41,053 nt of DNA from Armatimonadetes bacterium 55-13 (lineage in GTDB: Bacteria > Armatimonadota > Fimbriimonadia > Fimbriimonadales > Fimbriimonadaceae), in the NCBI GenBank assembly GCA_001898035.1, contig MKRX01000018.1:57213-98265 (forward strand), given 5' to 3'. Positions within the stretch are counted from its first letter, which is position 1, and each line of letters begins with the position of its first letter. The position numbers were made by a program, and so were the translations under genes. The notes under the pieces are model-generated. The model was given only the letters and a program-made list of their open reading frames with translations. It ran no database searches and had not been told where the DNA came from. Below are positions 1-7,912 of the stretch, one piece after another.

Positions 1-384
1 GAGGCGATCGGGTTTATCGATAAGAAGACCGCCGAGGGCAAGAAGAAGCTCCAAGATCTGATTCGGAATTCCCACTTCCTGCTGCTGCCGACCAAGGCAG
101 AGGCGTTTGGCATCGTTTACTGCGAGGCGGCGGCGTTTGGCGTCCCTTCCCTGGCCCCGGACGTGATGGGCGTGGGGAGCGCGGTGATCGATGGCAAGAC
201 GGGCGTTTTGCTCAAGAAGGACGCGCCTGCGGTGGAGTACGCGGATGTGGTGGAAAGGCTGATGAAGAATCCGGCGGTATACGAAGCGCTCTCGGAGTCT
301 TCCTACCACTACTACAAAGCGAACTTCACCTGGGAGCAGGTGGCGAAGAAGATTCGCGACTTCATGGTCGCTCGAACGAGTTAG
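1..384 (+). CDS. Glycosyltransferase family 4, C-terminal part (5' end outside window)
   Basis: The reading frame is open from the first base and ends at TAG 382-384, giving the last 127 residues. It contains the GT4/GT-B C-terminal signature: a run of hydrophobic residues 'FLLLPTKAEAFGIVYCEAAAFG' region (residues about 29-50), where the E-A-F-G-I-V-x-x-E-A pattern is the nucleotide-sugar-binding EX7E motif of retaining GT4 enzymes, followed by 'GVPS' and a short 'GSAVIDGKTGVLL' segment typical of the last Rossmann lobe. The family transfers a sugar from an NDP-sugar to a growing glycan at the cytoplasmic membrane face. Its stop codon overlaps that of the convergent ligase gene by 4 bases (381-384). 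Substrate cannot be told. The start and acceptor-binding N-terminal lobe are missing, so length cannot be judged. Confidence 0.85.
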   Translation, partial: EAIGFIDKKTAEGKKKLQDLIRNSHFLLLPTKAEAFGIVYCEAAAFGVPSLAPDVMGVGSAVIDGKTGVLLKKDAPAVEYADVVERLMKNPAVYEALSESSYHYYKANFTWEQVAKKIRDFMVARTS

Positions 385-1814
385 GCCGTTCCGCGCTTGC
401 CTTTGAGGCTAAGGGTTCGTCGACCCGCGACGAGCCTTCGGAGCGAGTTCCGCTCTTTATCGCGATGATATTTCCACACTTCGGCAACCTGAGGCGCAAT
501 GAGCGCGGCCAGAGTTAGGCCGTAATAGGTCATCAATTCGTTCTCGAGGATGTTGGTGATGTATAGGCCAACTCCAAGCGCGGTGACGTAATAAACCCCC
601 GCAAAGGCGGCCCGACGCCGGACCGGATCCGCGTCTGAATCTCCCGCCACTTTGAATGAAAGATACAGCGAGGAAAGGACAAGTAGAATGAGCAGGCCCA
701 GTTCGATGAACCCACCACTCACGCGTGCCATTCGATAGCCACTTTCCGTATAGAGCGTCCACCAGCGACCACCACCCGAAAGGTCCTTACCACTCCCAAA
801 GACCGTTTCCTTAGGCCCAATTCCCGTGATCGGAAACTCAGCCGAGAGTTCGTCGGCGCGCATCCACTGCGACATGCGGCCCTCGTTAATAGTGTTCTTA
901 CCACTCAGTCCATATGAGAGCTTCTCCGGGAAGATCACTACCAGCAGCACAATGACCGCCGCCATGACCGAGCAGACCTTGAAGAATTGGGCCTTGTCTC
1001 GCTTGTAGATCATGATGACGGTGATCAACGTCAAGACGGCCCAGGCGATATAAAATGAACGCGCTTGGGCAACGATCAAGCCTGACGACAGAATCGCGTA
1101 CATCAGGATTTCTGTTGTCTTCAGCTTGCGCGTCATCAGATTGGAAGCAACGATTCCCATTCCCAGAATGCACTGAGCCGAAAGGTGATAAGGGTGGGTG
1201 GAAAGGCCGTGAGAGCGTGATTCCAGGCCAAACGTCGCAAGATCATCCAGGTTAACGTAGAGGTTGGTCAAGCGGTCCATGCCGGGCAGTTTTAAGAACT
1301 GCATCAGCCCGACCACCGCACAGACAAGCGCGACTCCAAGGATGAAATTCAAGAGTCTGGACCGCCAGCGTGTATCGATGGCGCAGAGGACAAACGCCGC
1401 CAAGTACGGCATCATCACGAAGGTGGGCCACCAGATGTTTCGCCCGAGCTTCACATCCAACGCTAAGACAGGCGGCCCCAAGAAAACGGTGGCCGCGCTC
1501 CAAATTTGAATCAATCCCAGTACGAAGATGGGAAAAGTGATTCGAAAGCTATTGCGCAGAAACAAAAAGCCGATCAGCGAATAAAGTCCGAGGAGGATGG
1601 TGGATCCGCCGTTAAAGACGTTATTGGAGCGGATGACCGGCGGCAAGAGTTGAGCGACAAGGGCACCCACAAGGAGAAGAAATCCCCAGATTGCCAAGGG
1701 CCGGTTGGTTGCCCGAAAGTAGCTTCGAGCCTGATTCATCCGCTCGGCGCCGTGGCCGGGCATAGCGGAGGGCACGGGTTTTGTCCGATTGAATATCCCG
1801 CGCCCTAAAGTCAT
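381..1814 (-). CDS. O-antigen ligase / Wzy-like polymerase family membrane protein
   Basis: A 477-residue polytopic membrane protein with about 11 hydrophobic segments beginning near residue 37. Between two of them lies a loop with 'SRSHGLSTHPYHLSAQ' (about residues 200-215), resembling the Wzy_C (O-antigen ligase/polymerase) pattern R-x-x-G-x-x-x-H-P. A larger polar loop near residues 305-360 contains further charged residues and 'GIGPKE', also typical of the family. It would polymerise or ligate lipid-linked glycan units on the outer side of the cytoplasmic membrane. The ATG at 1812-1814 lies 7 bases after the stop of the Wzz-like gene, with GAGG about 11 bases upstream, so the two are probably co-transcribed. 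Another in-frame ATG at residue 26 is possible. Whether it is polymerase or ligase cannot be decided by sequence alone. Confidence 0.8.
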   Translation of the reverse strand: MTLGRGIFNRTKPVPSAMPGHGAERMNQARSYFRATNRPLAIWGFLLLVGALVAQLLPPVIRSNNVFNGGSTILLGLYSLIGFLFLRNSFRITFPIFVLGLIQIWSAATVFLGPPVLALDVKLGRNIWWPTFVMMPYLAAFVLCAIDTRWRSRLLNFILGVALVCAVVGLMQFLKLPGMDRLTNLYVNLDDLATFGLESRSHGLSTHPYHLSAQCILGMGIVASNLMTRKLKTTEILMYAILSSGLIVAQARSFYIAWAVLTLITVIMIYKRDKAQFFKVCSVMAAVIVLLVVIFPEKLSYGLSGKNTINEGRMSQWMRADELSAEFPITGIGPKETVFGSGKDLSGGGRWWTLYTESGYRMARVSGGFIELGLLILLVLSSLYLSFKVAGDSDADPVRRRAAFAGVYYVTALGVGLYITNILENELMTYYGLTLAALIAPQVAEVWKYHRDKERNSLRRLVAGRRTLSLKGKRGTA

Positions 1815-1821
1815 GTTTCGC

Positions 1822-3900
1822 TTAACCTCGCGCCGAAGCGAAGTTGGCCTGCTTCATAACGGCCTCTTCTCCACGGCTTCCTTTGGTCATGACAAACTTG
1901 ATCGAGGCCGCGCTTGCAAGCGTGAGCACGTCGATGGCCGCCGCCACATTCCTCATGTTGGCCGATTTCGCGCTCACCACCAGATAAACCTCGTCAACGT
2001 AGGGAACGAGTCGGGCGGCGTCTGAGGAGGAAAGACACGGCATGGTGTCAATCACGACGAAATCGCAGGAACTGGCCAAGGCGCCGATCATGCCGTTGAT
2101 ATTTTGCGTAGGCGCGACTTTGATCGCGTTCTTGCCTTCCGTACCGGCGCCGATGACGCGAAGGTTTGGCGTGCTGGTTTCCGTGCCCACGGTGGATTCG
2201 GAAGAAGGAAGTTGGGTCTGGCTGAGGATATCGCTTACGCCCGACTTCTGCTCCAAGCCAAAGACTCGGGTGATCGTCGGATCATCCAACGCGCAGTCCA
2301 CGAGGGCAACGCGGGAACCGGATTGAGCGAGCGCAGTGGCGAACTGAGCCGCGGTGGTGGAACACCCGGCCTTTCCATCGGCGCCGGTCAAGAGGATAGT
2401 TCTCGGTCCCTCCGCCTTCTTGGAAGTGCCAGCAAAGGCGAGGAATCGATAGCTCTCGGCCACCAGCGGCGTCGGTTCTCGCAGGCTCGTCAGCAGGCGT
2501 CTTGCGGTAGGACCGGGAAGGTCGTGCACCACTCCGACAACCGGCAATCCGGTGATCTCCTGAAGTTGCGTGGAGGAATAGATTCTCAGGCGCATCGCTT
2601 CGATGGCGAAACTGACGAGCATGCCAAAGATCGCTCCGCAGAGAATTGAGACAACGTAGATGACCGGCGGGCGAGGGAGAACCGGATTTTCGTCCGGAAC
2701 CGCCGTGTCAACGATTTGAGCGGCGGCGGCGATGGATTCCGTTCGGTTCTTAAGGTCTTCCGACTGGACTTTAAGACGCTTGTAGTTGGCGTCCGAGATG
2801 TCCACATCACGGGCCAAGTCGACCAATTCCATGTTGGTTTGTGGCAACGAATTGATCACTTGCTCGTGCTGGCGCTGGGTCGCTTCGAGGGAACTGACTC
2901 TCTGAAGCATGCCGTCCTTCTGAATTTTAAGGTTGGCGAGGTTGGCTTCGAGCGATTTACGAATGGTATCCGGTCGATTGTTTCGAACCGTGTTCTCAAA
3001 CTTTGCCGACTCTTTGATGGTCTTGATTTGCTTCTTGACGGATTCGATCGATCCATCGATGTTCTTGACCGGGATAGCGTCTGGATAGTACTGAACCAAA
3101 AGGGTGGTGCGATTTCGCTCCAGCTCCGCGAGTTGATTCTCTAGCTGTTGGAGCGTTTGGCTCTTCTGTTCGGACATATCGCCAGCTTCCGTCTTCGGAC
3201 GCTCTTCCATTTGAGCCTGAGTCTGGCGGATCTGCTCATCGATTCCAGAAAGCTCGGCCTTGGCGGAATCTAGGCTTGCTCTCAGTTGTGATTCGTACTC
3301 GACGTCTCGAACAACTTTGGCCGTGATATCCGGAGCGCCGACCTTTACCTTGGCGTCCTTGAATTTCTTTTCCGAGGCTTCCAGATCCTGCTTGGCTTTG
3401 ACAATCTGATCTTGGAGATACTCCAAGGCTCGAGCAACGGCGGCGCGCTGGTTGTTCTGACGCAGTTCGTTGTACGTTTCCGCGATCGTGTTCGCAAGGT
3501 CGGCGGCGTCTTGTGCGCTATAGGCGCGCGCCTTGATCAGCGCGGCGCTGGAGTCCGTTGAGCTCTGGACATCGTACATTCGATAGTAGTCTTCGAACTG
3601 GGAAGACATCGCAGGCTGACCTTTAGCGGCCGCGACTTTTGCCAAGGAATTACGAAATACGCCTTCACCGCGAAGGATTTGGGCTTCCGTTTGTGGGTTG
3701 GACGCAAGACCGGTTTGCAGAATGTCCATAACATCCTGGTTCAACACCGTGCTGTAGAAACGTCCGTTCGGGGTTTGACTTCCCAAAACGAGCTGGGTTC
3801 GCCCTTCATAAATCTTGGGGCTCTGCGATAGGATGAAGAACCCTATTGCCAACCCGATAAGGGCAAAAATTACCGTCCGAATGATGTGAAGCCTAATCAT
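1822..3900 (-). CDS. Wzz/GumC-type polysaccharide co-polymerase fused to a degenerate BY-kinase-like domain
   Basis: A 692-residue protein. Residues about 5-27 are a first membrane helix, followed by a long periplasmic region rich in coiled coil (about 150-385) and a second helix near 408-430 preceded by the proline-rich 'PVLPRPP' that is typical of Wzz/PCP proteins. Residues about 495-692 match the cytoplasmic bacterial tyrosine-kinase (BY-kinase) fold: a P-loop-like 'GADGKAGCSTT', a Walker A'-like 'VALVDCALDDP' (Asp535) and a Walker B-like 'FVVIDTMP' (Asp618). The invariant P-loop lysine is Cys513, and the last 22 residues contain no tyrosine cluster, so it probably does not autophosphorylate. 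Role: chain-length control and assembly of exopolysaccharide with the ligase gene just downstream. A candidate promoter lies at 3966-3993. Confidence 0.85.
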   Translation of the reverse strand: MIRLHIIRTVIFALIGLAIGFFILSQSPKIYEGRTQLVLGSQTPNGRFYSTVLNQDVMDILQTGLASNPQTEAQILRGEGVFRNSLAKVAAAKGQPAMSSQFEDYYRMYDVQSSTDSSAALIKARAYSAQDAADLANTIAETYNELRQNNQRAAVARALEYLQDQIVKAKQDLEASEKKFKDAKVKVGAPDITAKVVRDVEYESQLRASLDSAKAELSGIDEQIRQTQAQMEERPKTEAGDMSEQKSQTLQQLENQLAELERNRTTLLVQYYPDAIPVKNIDGSIESVKKQIKTIKESAKFENTVRNNRPDTIRKSLEANLANLKIQKDGMLQRVSSLEATQRQHEQVINSLPQTNMELVDLARDVDISDANYKRLKVQSEDLKNRTESIAAAAQIVDTAVPDENPVLPRPPVIYVVSILCGAIFGMLVSFAIEAMRLRIYSSTQLQEITGLPVVGVVHDLPGPTARRLLTSLREPTPLVAESYRFLAFAGTSKKAEGPRTILLTGADGKAGCSTTAAQFATALAQSGSRVALVDCALDDPTITRVFGLEQKSGVSDILSQTQLPSSESTVGTETSTPNLRVIGAGTEGKNAIKVAPTQNINGMIGALASSCDFVVIDTMPCLSSSDAARLVPYVDEVYLVVSAKSANMRNVAAAIDVLTLASAASIKFVMTKGSRGEEAVMKQANFASARG

Positions 3901-3965
3901 GATTGGTTCGCGTTCTTCGCTAAGCTCAGTTTCAACCTTGGCGCACTGCGCAATTCATCTTACAC

Positions 3966-3993
3966 GTTATAGGACGCTCGCTAAGTAAGACAA
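3966..3993 (-). promoter_or_regulatory. Candidate sigma70-type promoter of the wzz-like/ligase pair
   Basis: On the minus strand TTGTCT (3988-3993) and TATAAC (3966-3971) are separated by 16 bases, 66 bases before the ATG of the Wzz-like gene. The -10 matches five of six consensus bases and the -35 three to four. It sits in the 154-base gap between the upstream capsule operon and this gene, where a separate promoter would be expected. Seen by eye only; the housekeeping promoter of this lineage is not known to me. Confidence 0.35.
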
Positions 3994-4054
3994 GCGTCAC
4001 GGATATTCCTGTTAGGTTACCTTTCGGTTCAAGGGAACCGCCCGTGAACTTACG

Positions 4055-4777
4055 CTAAATGCAATCTTCGGGCCAAATTGGACGACTTAATGAGGTCGCC
4101 TCCTCTAAATCTTCTGGCGTGCCCAAGATCGTTACCGCTTCTTTCGGAAGTCGATGGAGGAAAGTAGGGTGCCCCTCCGCCATCCATTGATTGTAAAGTG
4201 GTGCGACGTAGAGTTCCTTATCCGTTTCCGCGCGAGCGACCAGATCTCGATAGGAGAAGAAGGAATCGAAGTAGTAGACCCCGACACTACAGTTGTCAGA
4301 AATTCGCTCTTTCTCCGTGGTTCGGACGGCTCTGCCGTCGGCGTCGGCATCCACGAAGCTCCATTTTTCGCCGGGAGCCTCGAACGTGGGAATCCAACCG
4401 GCACCCCGGATTTGGTCCGGACGCATTTCACGGGGATCGATGAAGGTGTCGGTGTTGAAGATGAGAATGGAATCGTCTTCTTCAAAGAAGGGAGCGGCCA
4501 GAACTGCCGTTTCAGCTTGCCCACGAGTGACATAGTCGATGACTTGCAGCTTGGGCTCGGCAAACCCAAGGTTCTTGGCAATTCTGGGAAGTTCTTCCTC
4601 GATTCCTTCGAATCGTCGGGTGATCAGGATAAGTTCTGAGCCTCGAAAGCTCAGCAAACTGGCCAGCGACCATTCGAGGAGGGTGTGACCCTGGAATTCG
4701 ATGGCGTACTTTTCATGGGTGTAGCCCGCCGTTTTGAATCGGCTGCCCAGGCCCGCCATGGTGAGAAGGATTTTCAT
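4055..4777 (-). CDS. Sugar nucleotidyltransferase-like protein
   Basis: A 240-residue protein with the nucleotidyltransferase (RmlA/MobA-like GT-A) N-terminus: 'LLTMAGLGSRF' carries the G-x-G-x-R nucleotide-binding pattern at residues about 4-14, and 'KYAIEFQGHTLLEW' matches the following K-P-x-x-x-x-G-x-x-x-L segment with Lys24. 'LIFNTDTFI' (about 104-112) supplies the metal-binding D-x-D-like acidic pair. It likely activates a sugar phosphate, or a related capsule precursor, with an NTP. Its ATG overlaps the stop of the upstream fused gene by 4 bases (4774-4777), so it is translationally coupled and the last gene of a four-gene operon. The transferred group cannot be named from sequence. 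Confidence 0.75.
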   Translation of the reverse strand: MKILLTMAGLGSRFKTAGYTHEKYAIEFQGHTLLEWSLASLLSFRGSELILITRRFEGIEEELPRIAKNLGFAEPKLQVIDYVTRGQAETAVLAAPFFEEDDSILIFNTDTFIDPREMRPDQIRGAGWIPTFEAPGEKWSFVDADADGRAVRTTEKERISDNCSVGVYYFDSFFSYRDLVARAETDKELYVAPLYNQWMAEGHPTFLHRLPKEAVTILGTPEDLEEATSLSRPIWPEDCI

Positions 4778-6423
4778 TGGTTCCCCGCATGAGCCTGGAA
4801 AAGCCCGAGTCCGCGCAGGAGCATGGCCAATTGGCGCTCCGGTCGATCCTTGTGAAGGGGGACCATGGAGAGGAAGAGGAGCGATTCGATCAACCGGACG
4901 CGATCCAGATCAAATCCCTCTTGCCGCAGATACTTCTGGAAGATCTGGCCGACCGTCGCGTGGTACGGCGAGGTCTTGCAGCGGAGGACGTAGCCGCCTT
5001 GCTCATCCTTTTCGACCTTGAACCGGTCCGACATGATGAAGTCGTAGTAGCCGAGGATGCTGTGGGACAGCTTGGCGAGGTCGTAGTGGACGTCTCCGTA
5101 GATGTCGTACCGACCGAATCGACCGCGGGCATCGATGAGTTTGATGAGGCAGTGCTTGGCGTCGTAGAGGATGTTGCCCAGGCACATGTCGCCGTGGATG
5201 ACTTGGAACTCGTTGGTGGCGAAGGCGGTGCGGCGATTCAAGGCGGTTTCTAACCCTTCGCGAACTCGGGAGATTCCCGCGCACTCTTGACCGTCGATCA
5301 CGAGTTTGTCGTTCCAGAGCGATTGATCGAGAACGGTTTTGTCGATGGCGTCTAGTCGAGAGAGCGTCTTGTCCAGATACATCTCTCGAAGGTCATCGGT
5401 GAGGGCGGGGTCGCTGACGGTGTACTTGCCCGCGATCCGGATCAGGCTGAAAACCTTATCGAACAGCTTTTCCCAGGCATCGAAGTCGAAGCGGGCGCTG
5501 ACGAAGGATTCGTCCAGCGAAGGGTAGCTGTAGAATTCCATCTCGACGAAGGGTTCGAGGGGGTCCTTCGAGTAGTCGTAGACGGCGGGAGTACAGGATT
5601 TCAGCTCTTTCGGAATGGCCTGGAGCCAGTGGATCTCGTCCACCAGCTTTTCCCGGTTTCCGCTGGTCTTGCGGATGGTGCCGGACATCTCGTTGAACTT
5701 GAGACTATTGAAGAAGCGAGCGTTGATGAGCCTTCGACGAGCCGCATAGTAGTTGTCCGCATGGCCGCAGTCCACGTAGTTGCTGGACTCGATGAGGCTG
5801 GCAGGCTTGGGGAGGCCGTTGTAGTAGGCGATCATCGCCTCGTAGAAGCTGTGCTTGTTCTCCTCGGGGGACTTGGAGAGCAGGACGTCTCGGTAAGCCG
5901 CGCCCGATTCGAAGCCCCACACGCCGAGGAGCATCATCCAACTGGTGGGATCGAGTTGGAATTCTTTATCCGAGAGTTCGGTGATCCGGCCGTCCTTCTG
6001 CTTAAAGAGGGTCCAGCGCTGGGATTCGATGGTGGAGGCGTAGGAGATGAAGTCGTGCCCTACGGCGGAATCCGGGAGGTCTTCCACGATGGTGTCGGCG
6101 AAGTTCAGCACGAGTGGGCCCTCGGCGGCTTCCGGTCTTAGTTCGAATATCTTGGCGAGGGTGTGGCCGATGCTGATGGTCTTGCCGACCCGGACGAGGT
6201 GGACGCGGGGGTCCGGGAAGAACTCGAAATGTTCTTCGACAAACTCGGCGTTGTCCTCGATGGCGATGTAGAACGAGACTTCCTGGTTGGCGTAGCGCTC
6301 GAAGATTCGCTCGGCCACGACCTTGCCGCCGATGGGAACCAGGGCGGGCGGGATGGGGCCGAAGTCCACTTCCATCTCCGGGCTGACCCGGATGGCGCTG
6401 GGGATGATGACGGAGAGCTTCAT
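4774..6423 (-). CDS. Nucleotidyltransferase / aminoglycoside-phosphotransferase-like fusion, capsule type (BcbE-like)
   Basis: A 549-residue two-domain protein. Residues about 1-230 resemble a nucleotidyltransferase core (starts 'KLSVIIPSAIRV', 'LVPIGGKVVAERI', acidic 'LNFADTIVED'), although the glycine-rich NTP loop is weak. Residues about 240-549 are a choline-kinase/aminoglycoside-phosphotransferase fold with the Brenner motif 'HGDMCLGNIL' and a metal-binding 'IDARGRFG' in place of DFG. From memory, this architecture next to a small HAD phosphatase resembles the BcbE/BcbF capsule gene pair of Pasteurella; that link is inference. Its start is 3 bases after the HAD gene and its stop overlaps the next nucleotidyltransferase, so the products probably act in sequence on one capsule precursor. 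Confidence 0.7.
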   Translation of the reverse strand: MKLSVIIPSAIRVSPEMEVDFGPIPPALVPIGGKVVAERIFERYANQEVSFYIAIEDNAEFVEEHFEFFPDPRVHLVRVGKTISIGHTLAKIFELRPEAAEGPLVLNFADTIVEDLPDSAVGHDFISYASTIESQRWTLFKQKDGRITELSDKEFQLDPTSWMMLLGVWGFESGAAYRDVLLSKSPEENKHSFYEAMIAYYNGLPKPASLIESSNYVDCGHADNYYAARRRLINARFFNSLKFNEMSGTIRKTSGNREKLVDEIHWLQAIPKELKSCTPAVYDYSKDPLEPFVEMEFYSYPSLDESFVSARFDFDAWEKLFDKVFSLIRIAGKYTVSDPALTDDLREMYLDKTLSRLDAIDKTVLDQSLWNDKLVIDGQECAGISRVREGLETALNRRTAFATNEFQVIHGDMCLGNILYDAKHCLIKLIDARGRFGRYDIYGDVHYDLAKLSHSILGYYDFIMSDRFKVEKDEQGGYVLRCKTSPYHATVGQIFQKYLRQEGFDLDRVRLIESLLFLSMVPLHKDRPERQLAMLLRGLGLFQAHAGNQ

Positions 6424-6426
6424 CGG

Positions 6427-6822
6427 CTAGGCTCCCGCTCCCCCGACCCGCTCCATGATCTCCTCGTAAGATAGCGAGGTAAATTCATTAGGTCGGATTG
6501 CCTTATCGTCCACATAAAATCCTTCAAACCCACACCAGGGCTTGCCGACGTGGACTTCATCAAACGGCACTTCGTGCTTTTTCAGCCAATCTAAAAGGAC
6601 CGGCAGGGTATTGGCTTGGAGTAGGCCCATATTGTTATCGTATGTTCGCATATTTCTTGCAGAACATACGATGATGTAAAAGCCTTGTTCTCGATATTCT
6701 TTGAGCTTATCCAGCACTTCTTGATTGGGAAGAATGTCGGAGTAGGTCTCTTCCTTCTTTTTGAACTGGGCGAGCGTTCCATCAACGTCGATTACGATTC
6801 TAAATCGGTCTTTTGAATCCAT
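6427..6822 (-). CDS. HAD-superfamily capsule biosynthesis phosphatase (BcbF-like)
   Basis: A 131-residue compact HAD protein. Motif I is 'VIDVDGTLA' with catalytic Asp13 and Asp15 as nucleophile and acid/base; 'IIVCSARN' (Ser/Ala-Arg) matches motif II; Lys in 'HVGKPWCG' matches motif III and 'FYVDDKAI' supplies the acidic motif IV. The lack of a large cap fits small phosphatases of the EcbF-BcbF capsule group. A good ribosome site (AAGGA, 8 bases before the ATG) lies upstream. It sits between a putative glycosyltransferase (5 bases) and the phosphotransferase fusion (3 bases). A sample line of this gene (6481-6540) is about 42% GC, well below its neighbours, suggesting transfer from elsewhere. 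Confidence 0.75.
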   Translation of the reverse strand: MDSKDRFRIVIDVDGTLAQFKKKEETYSDILPNQEVLDKLKEYREQGFYIIVCSARNMRTYDNNMGLLQANTLPVLLDWLKKHEVPFDEVHVGKPWCGFEGFYVDDKAIRPNEFTSLSYEEIMERVGGAGA

Positions 6823-6827
6823 TAAAT

Positions 6828-7685
6828 TTAGTCCTTTAACTCACGAATATAGGTGCGCAAGGGGTGATCAAGTACGCGGGGAATGGGGCGGATTGCGTAG
6901 AGTTGCTTTCCTTCCCAAACCTGGGCAGTAACTTCCCTTCCGAGCTTCCATCTCGTTTTGAAATGATCGGGCAGATCGCCAGCCCGAATTTTGTCGACCA
7001 ACGTTGAATCGAACTTCGGTAAATCTGTTTTATCTTCACGGAGCAAGATCGGAAATCCGCGTTTAGCGGTTAATACCGATGCAATGGTTGGATAGTAAAG
7101 CTCCTCGTGAATGTAGGGTAGCTTGGGGTCGAACCGGTGGTACTTCTCAATGACCTTGAGCATGTCCGCAAAGACCTCTTTTCGGTAGAAAGTGCCCTCC
7201 ACTTGGCTGGTCCATAGCTCCTTTGCCCCGACCTCCTTCATGATGTTCTGAAAGACCGGATCCGCCTCGGCAACCATCGGCGCGCCCCAGTTCGGTTGAG
7301 GGGGAAGGATGGATACCCCCATATCCCACTGGTCGATGTATTCCGATGCCCCTTTTCTTACAAAGAGGTCCGAACTACTGTGCAGTAAGAAGTAGTCAAA
7401 ATCGATTTGGGTGGCCGCGTAGTGAAAGTTGGCGTTGTGGGCATGATGGAGATTGCCCCACTCCGTTCGATGACTTACCGGATTGACCAAAACGCGATCG
7501 TACTTCGTGAAATCAACTTTCTCCGCATCGGAGTAGCCTCGGAACCTACGAGGCGGTCCCCAGGCGAACTGGCGATGCAGGTGCAGAACGATCCAAGCAT
7601 CAGGCAGATACTTTGAGATGTTGTTTATTTGATCTATAACGATCTCAGGTTTTTCGTGCGCCAAGATTGAAACCAGATATTTCAA
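6828..7685 (-). CDS. Putative capsule glycosyltransferase, weakly core-2/I-branching (GT14)-like
   Basis: A 285-residue soluble protein beginning 'KYLVSILAHEKPEIV', which resembles the opening of core-2/I-branching type GT14 enzymes ('ilaH..p.....li..l'). 'YFLLHSSSDLFVR' (about residues 98-110) would correspond to the 'lisGqD.Pl' segment and 'IHEELYYPTIAS' to the later acidic 'DE..fqT' segment. The assignment is weak and the acceptor is unknown. The start is a TTG at 7683-7685 with a strong GGAG site about 10 bases upstream; no ATG is available nearby. It is the first gene of the tight minus-strand operon 7685 to 4055. Base composition is lower in GC than the genome around it. Confidence 0.5.
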   Translation of the reverse strand: MKYLVSILAHEKPEIVIDQINNISKYLPDAWIVLHLHRQFAWGPPRRFRGYSDAEKVDFTKYDRVLVNPVSHRTEWGNLHHAHNANFHYAATQIDFDYFLLHSSSDLFVRKGASEYIDQWDMGVSILPPQPNWGAPMVAEADPVFQNIMKEVGAKELWTSQVEGTFYRKEVFADMLKVIEKYHRFDPKLPYIHEELYYPTIASVLTAKRGFPILLREDKTDLPKFDSTLVDKIRAGDLPDHFKTRWKLGREVTAQVWEGKQLYAIRPIPRVLDHPLRTYIRELKD

Positions 7686-7809
7686 ATCTCGCCTCTCCTA
7701 ACCCTTAATCTTGCGCTTCCCGCAGCAGTATTCACGACGACGATTTGCTCTCCAGTTCAACCAATTTCCTCTCTCAATTTTCCCACTAACAATTACCAGG
7801 CTTTGGTGA

Positions 7810-7830
7810 TTTTGCGGGTGAAACGCAAAA
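7810..7830. promoter_or_regulatory. Perfect 7+7 inverted repeat in the divergent intergenic region, possible operator
   Basis: TTTTGCG (7810-7816) and CGCAAAA (7824-7830) are separated by 7 bases. The site lies in the AT-rich 227-base gap between the minus-strand capsule operon and the plus-strand exported hydrolase. A dyad of this size in such a gap could be a regulator site for one or both genes, but no regulator gene is nearby and the match could be chance. Confidence 0.25.
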
Positions 7831-7912
7831 ACAATGCCTTTCGATAAATCTTCATCAATAAGCCCGTATCCTTGCGTGCTCTTTGAGTTCAACGGTTCGG
7901 AAAGACAACCGC

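Noticed and set aside
4027-4042. Hairpin CGGTTC/GAACCG as a terminator before the Wzz-like gene
   Set aside because: The stem is only 6 pairs and neither strand has a T-run after it.
7698-7892. A 64-codon minus-strand frame with 'GYGLIDED' and 'FAFHP', slightly like a cold-shock domain, ending 12 bases before the capsule operon
   Set aside because: It starts with TTG without a ribosome site, lacks most cold-shock residues, and the region looks like a divergent promoter gap. Possible but not supportable.
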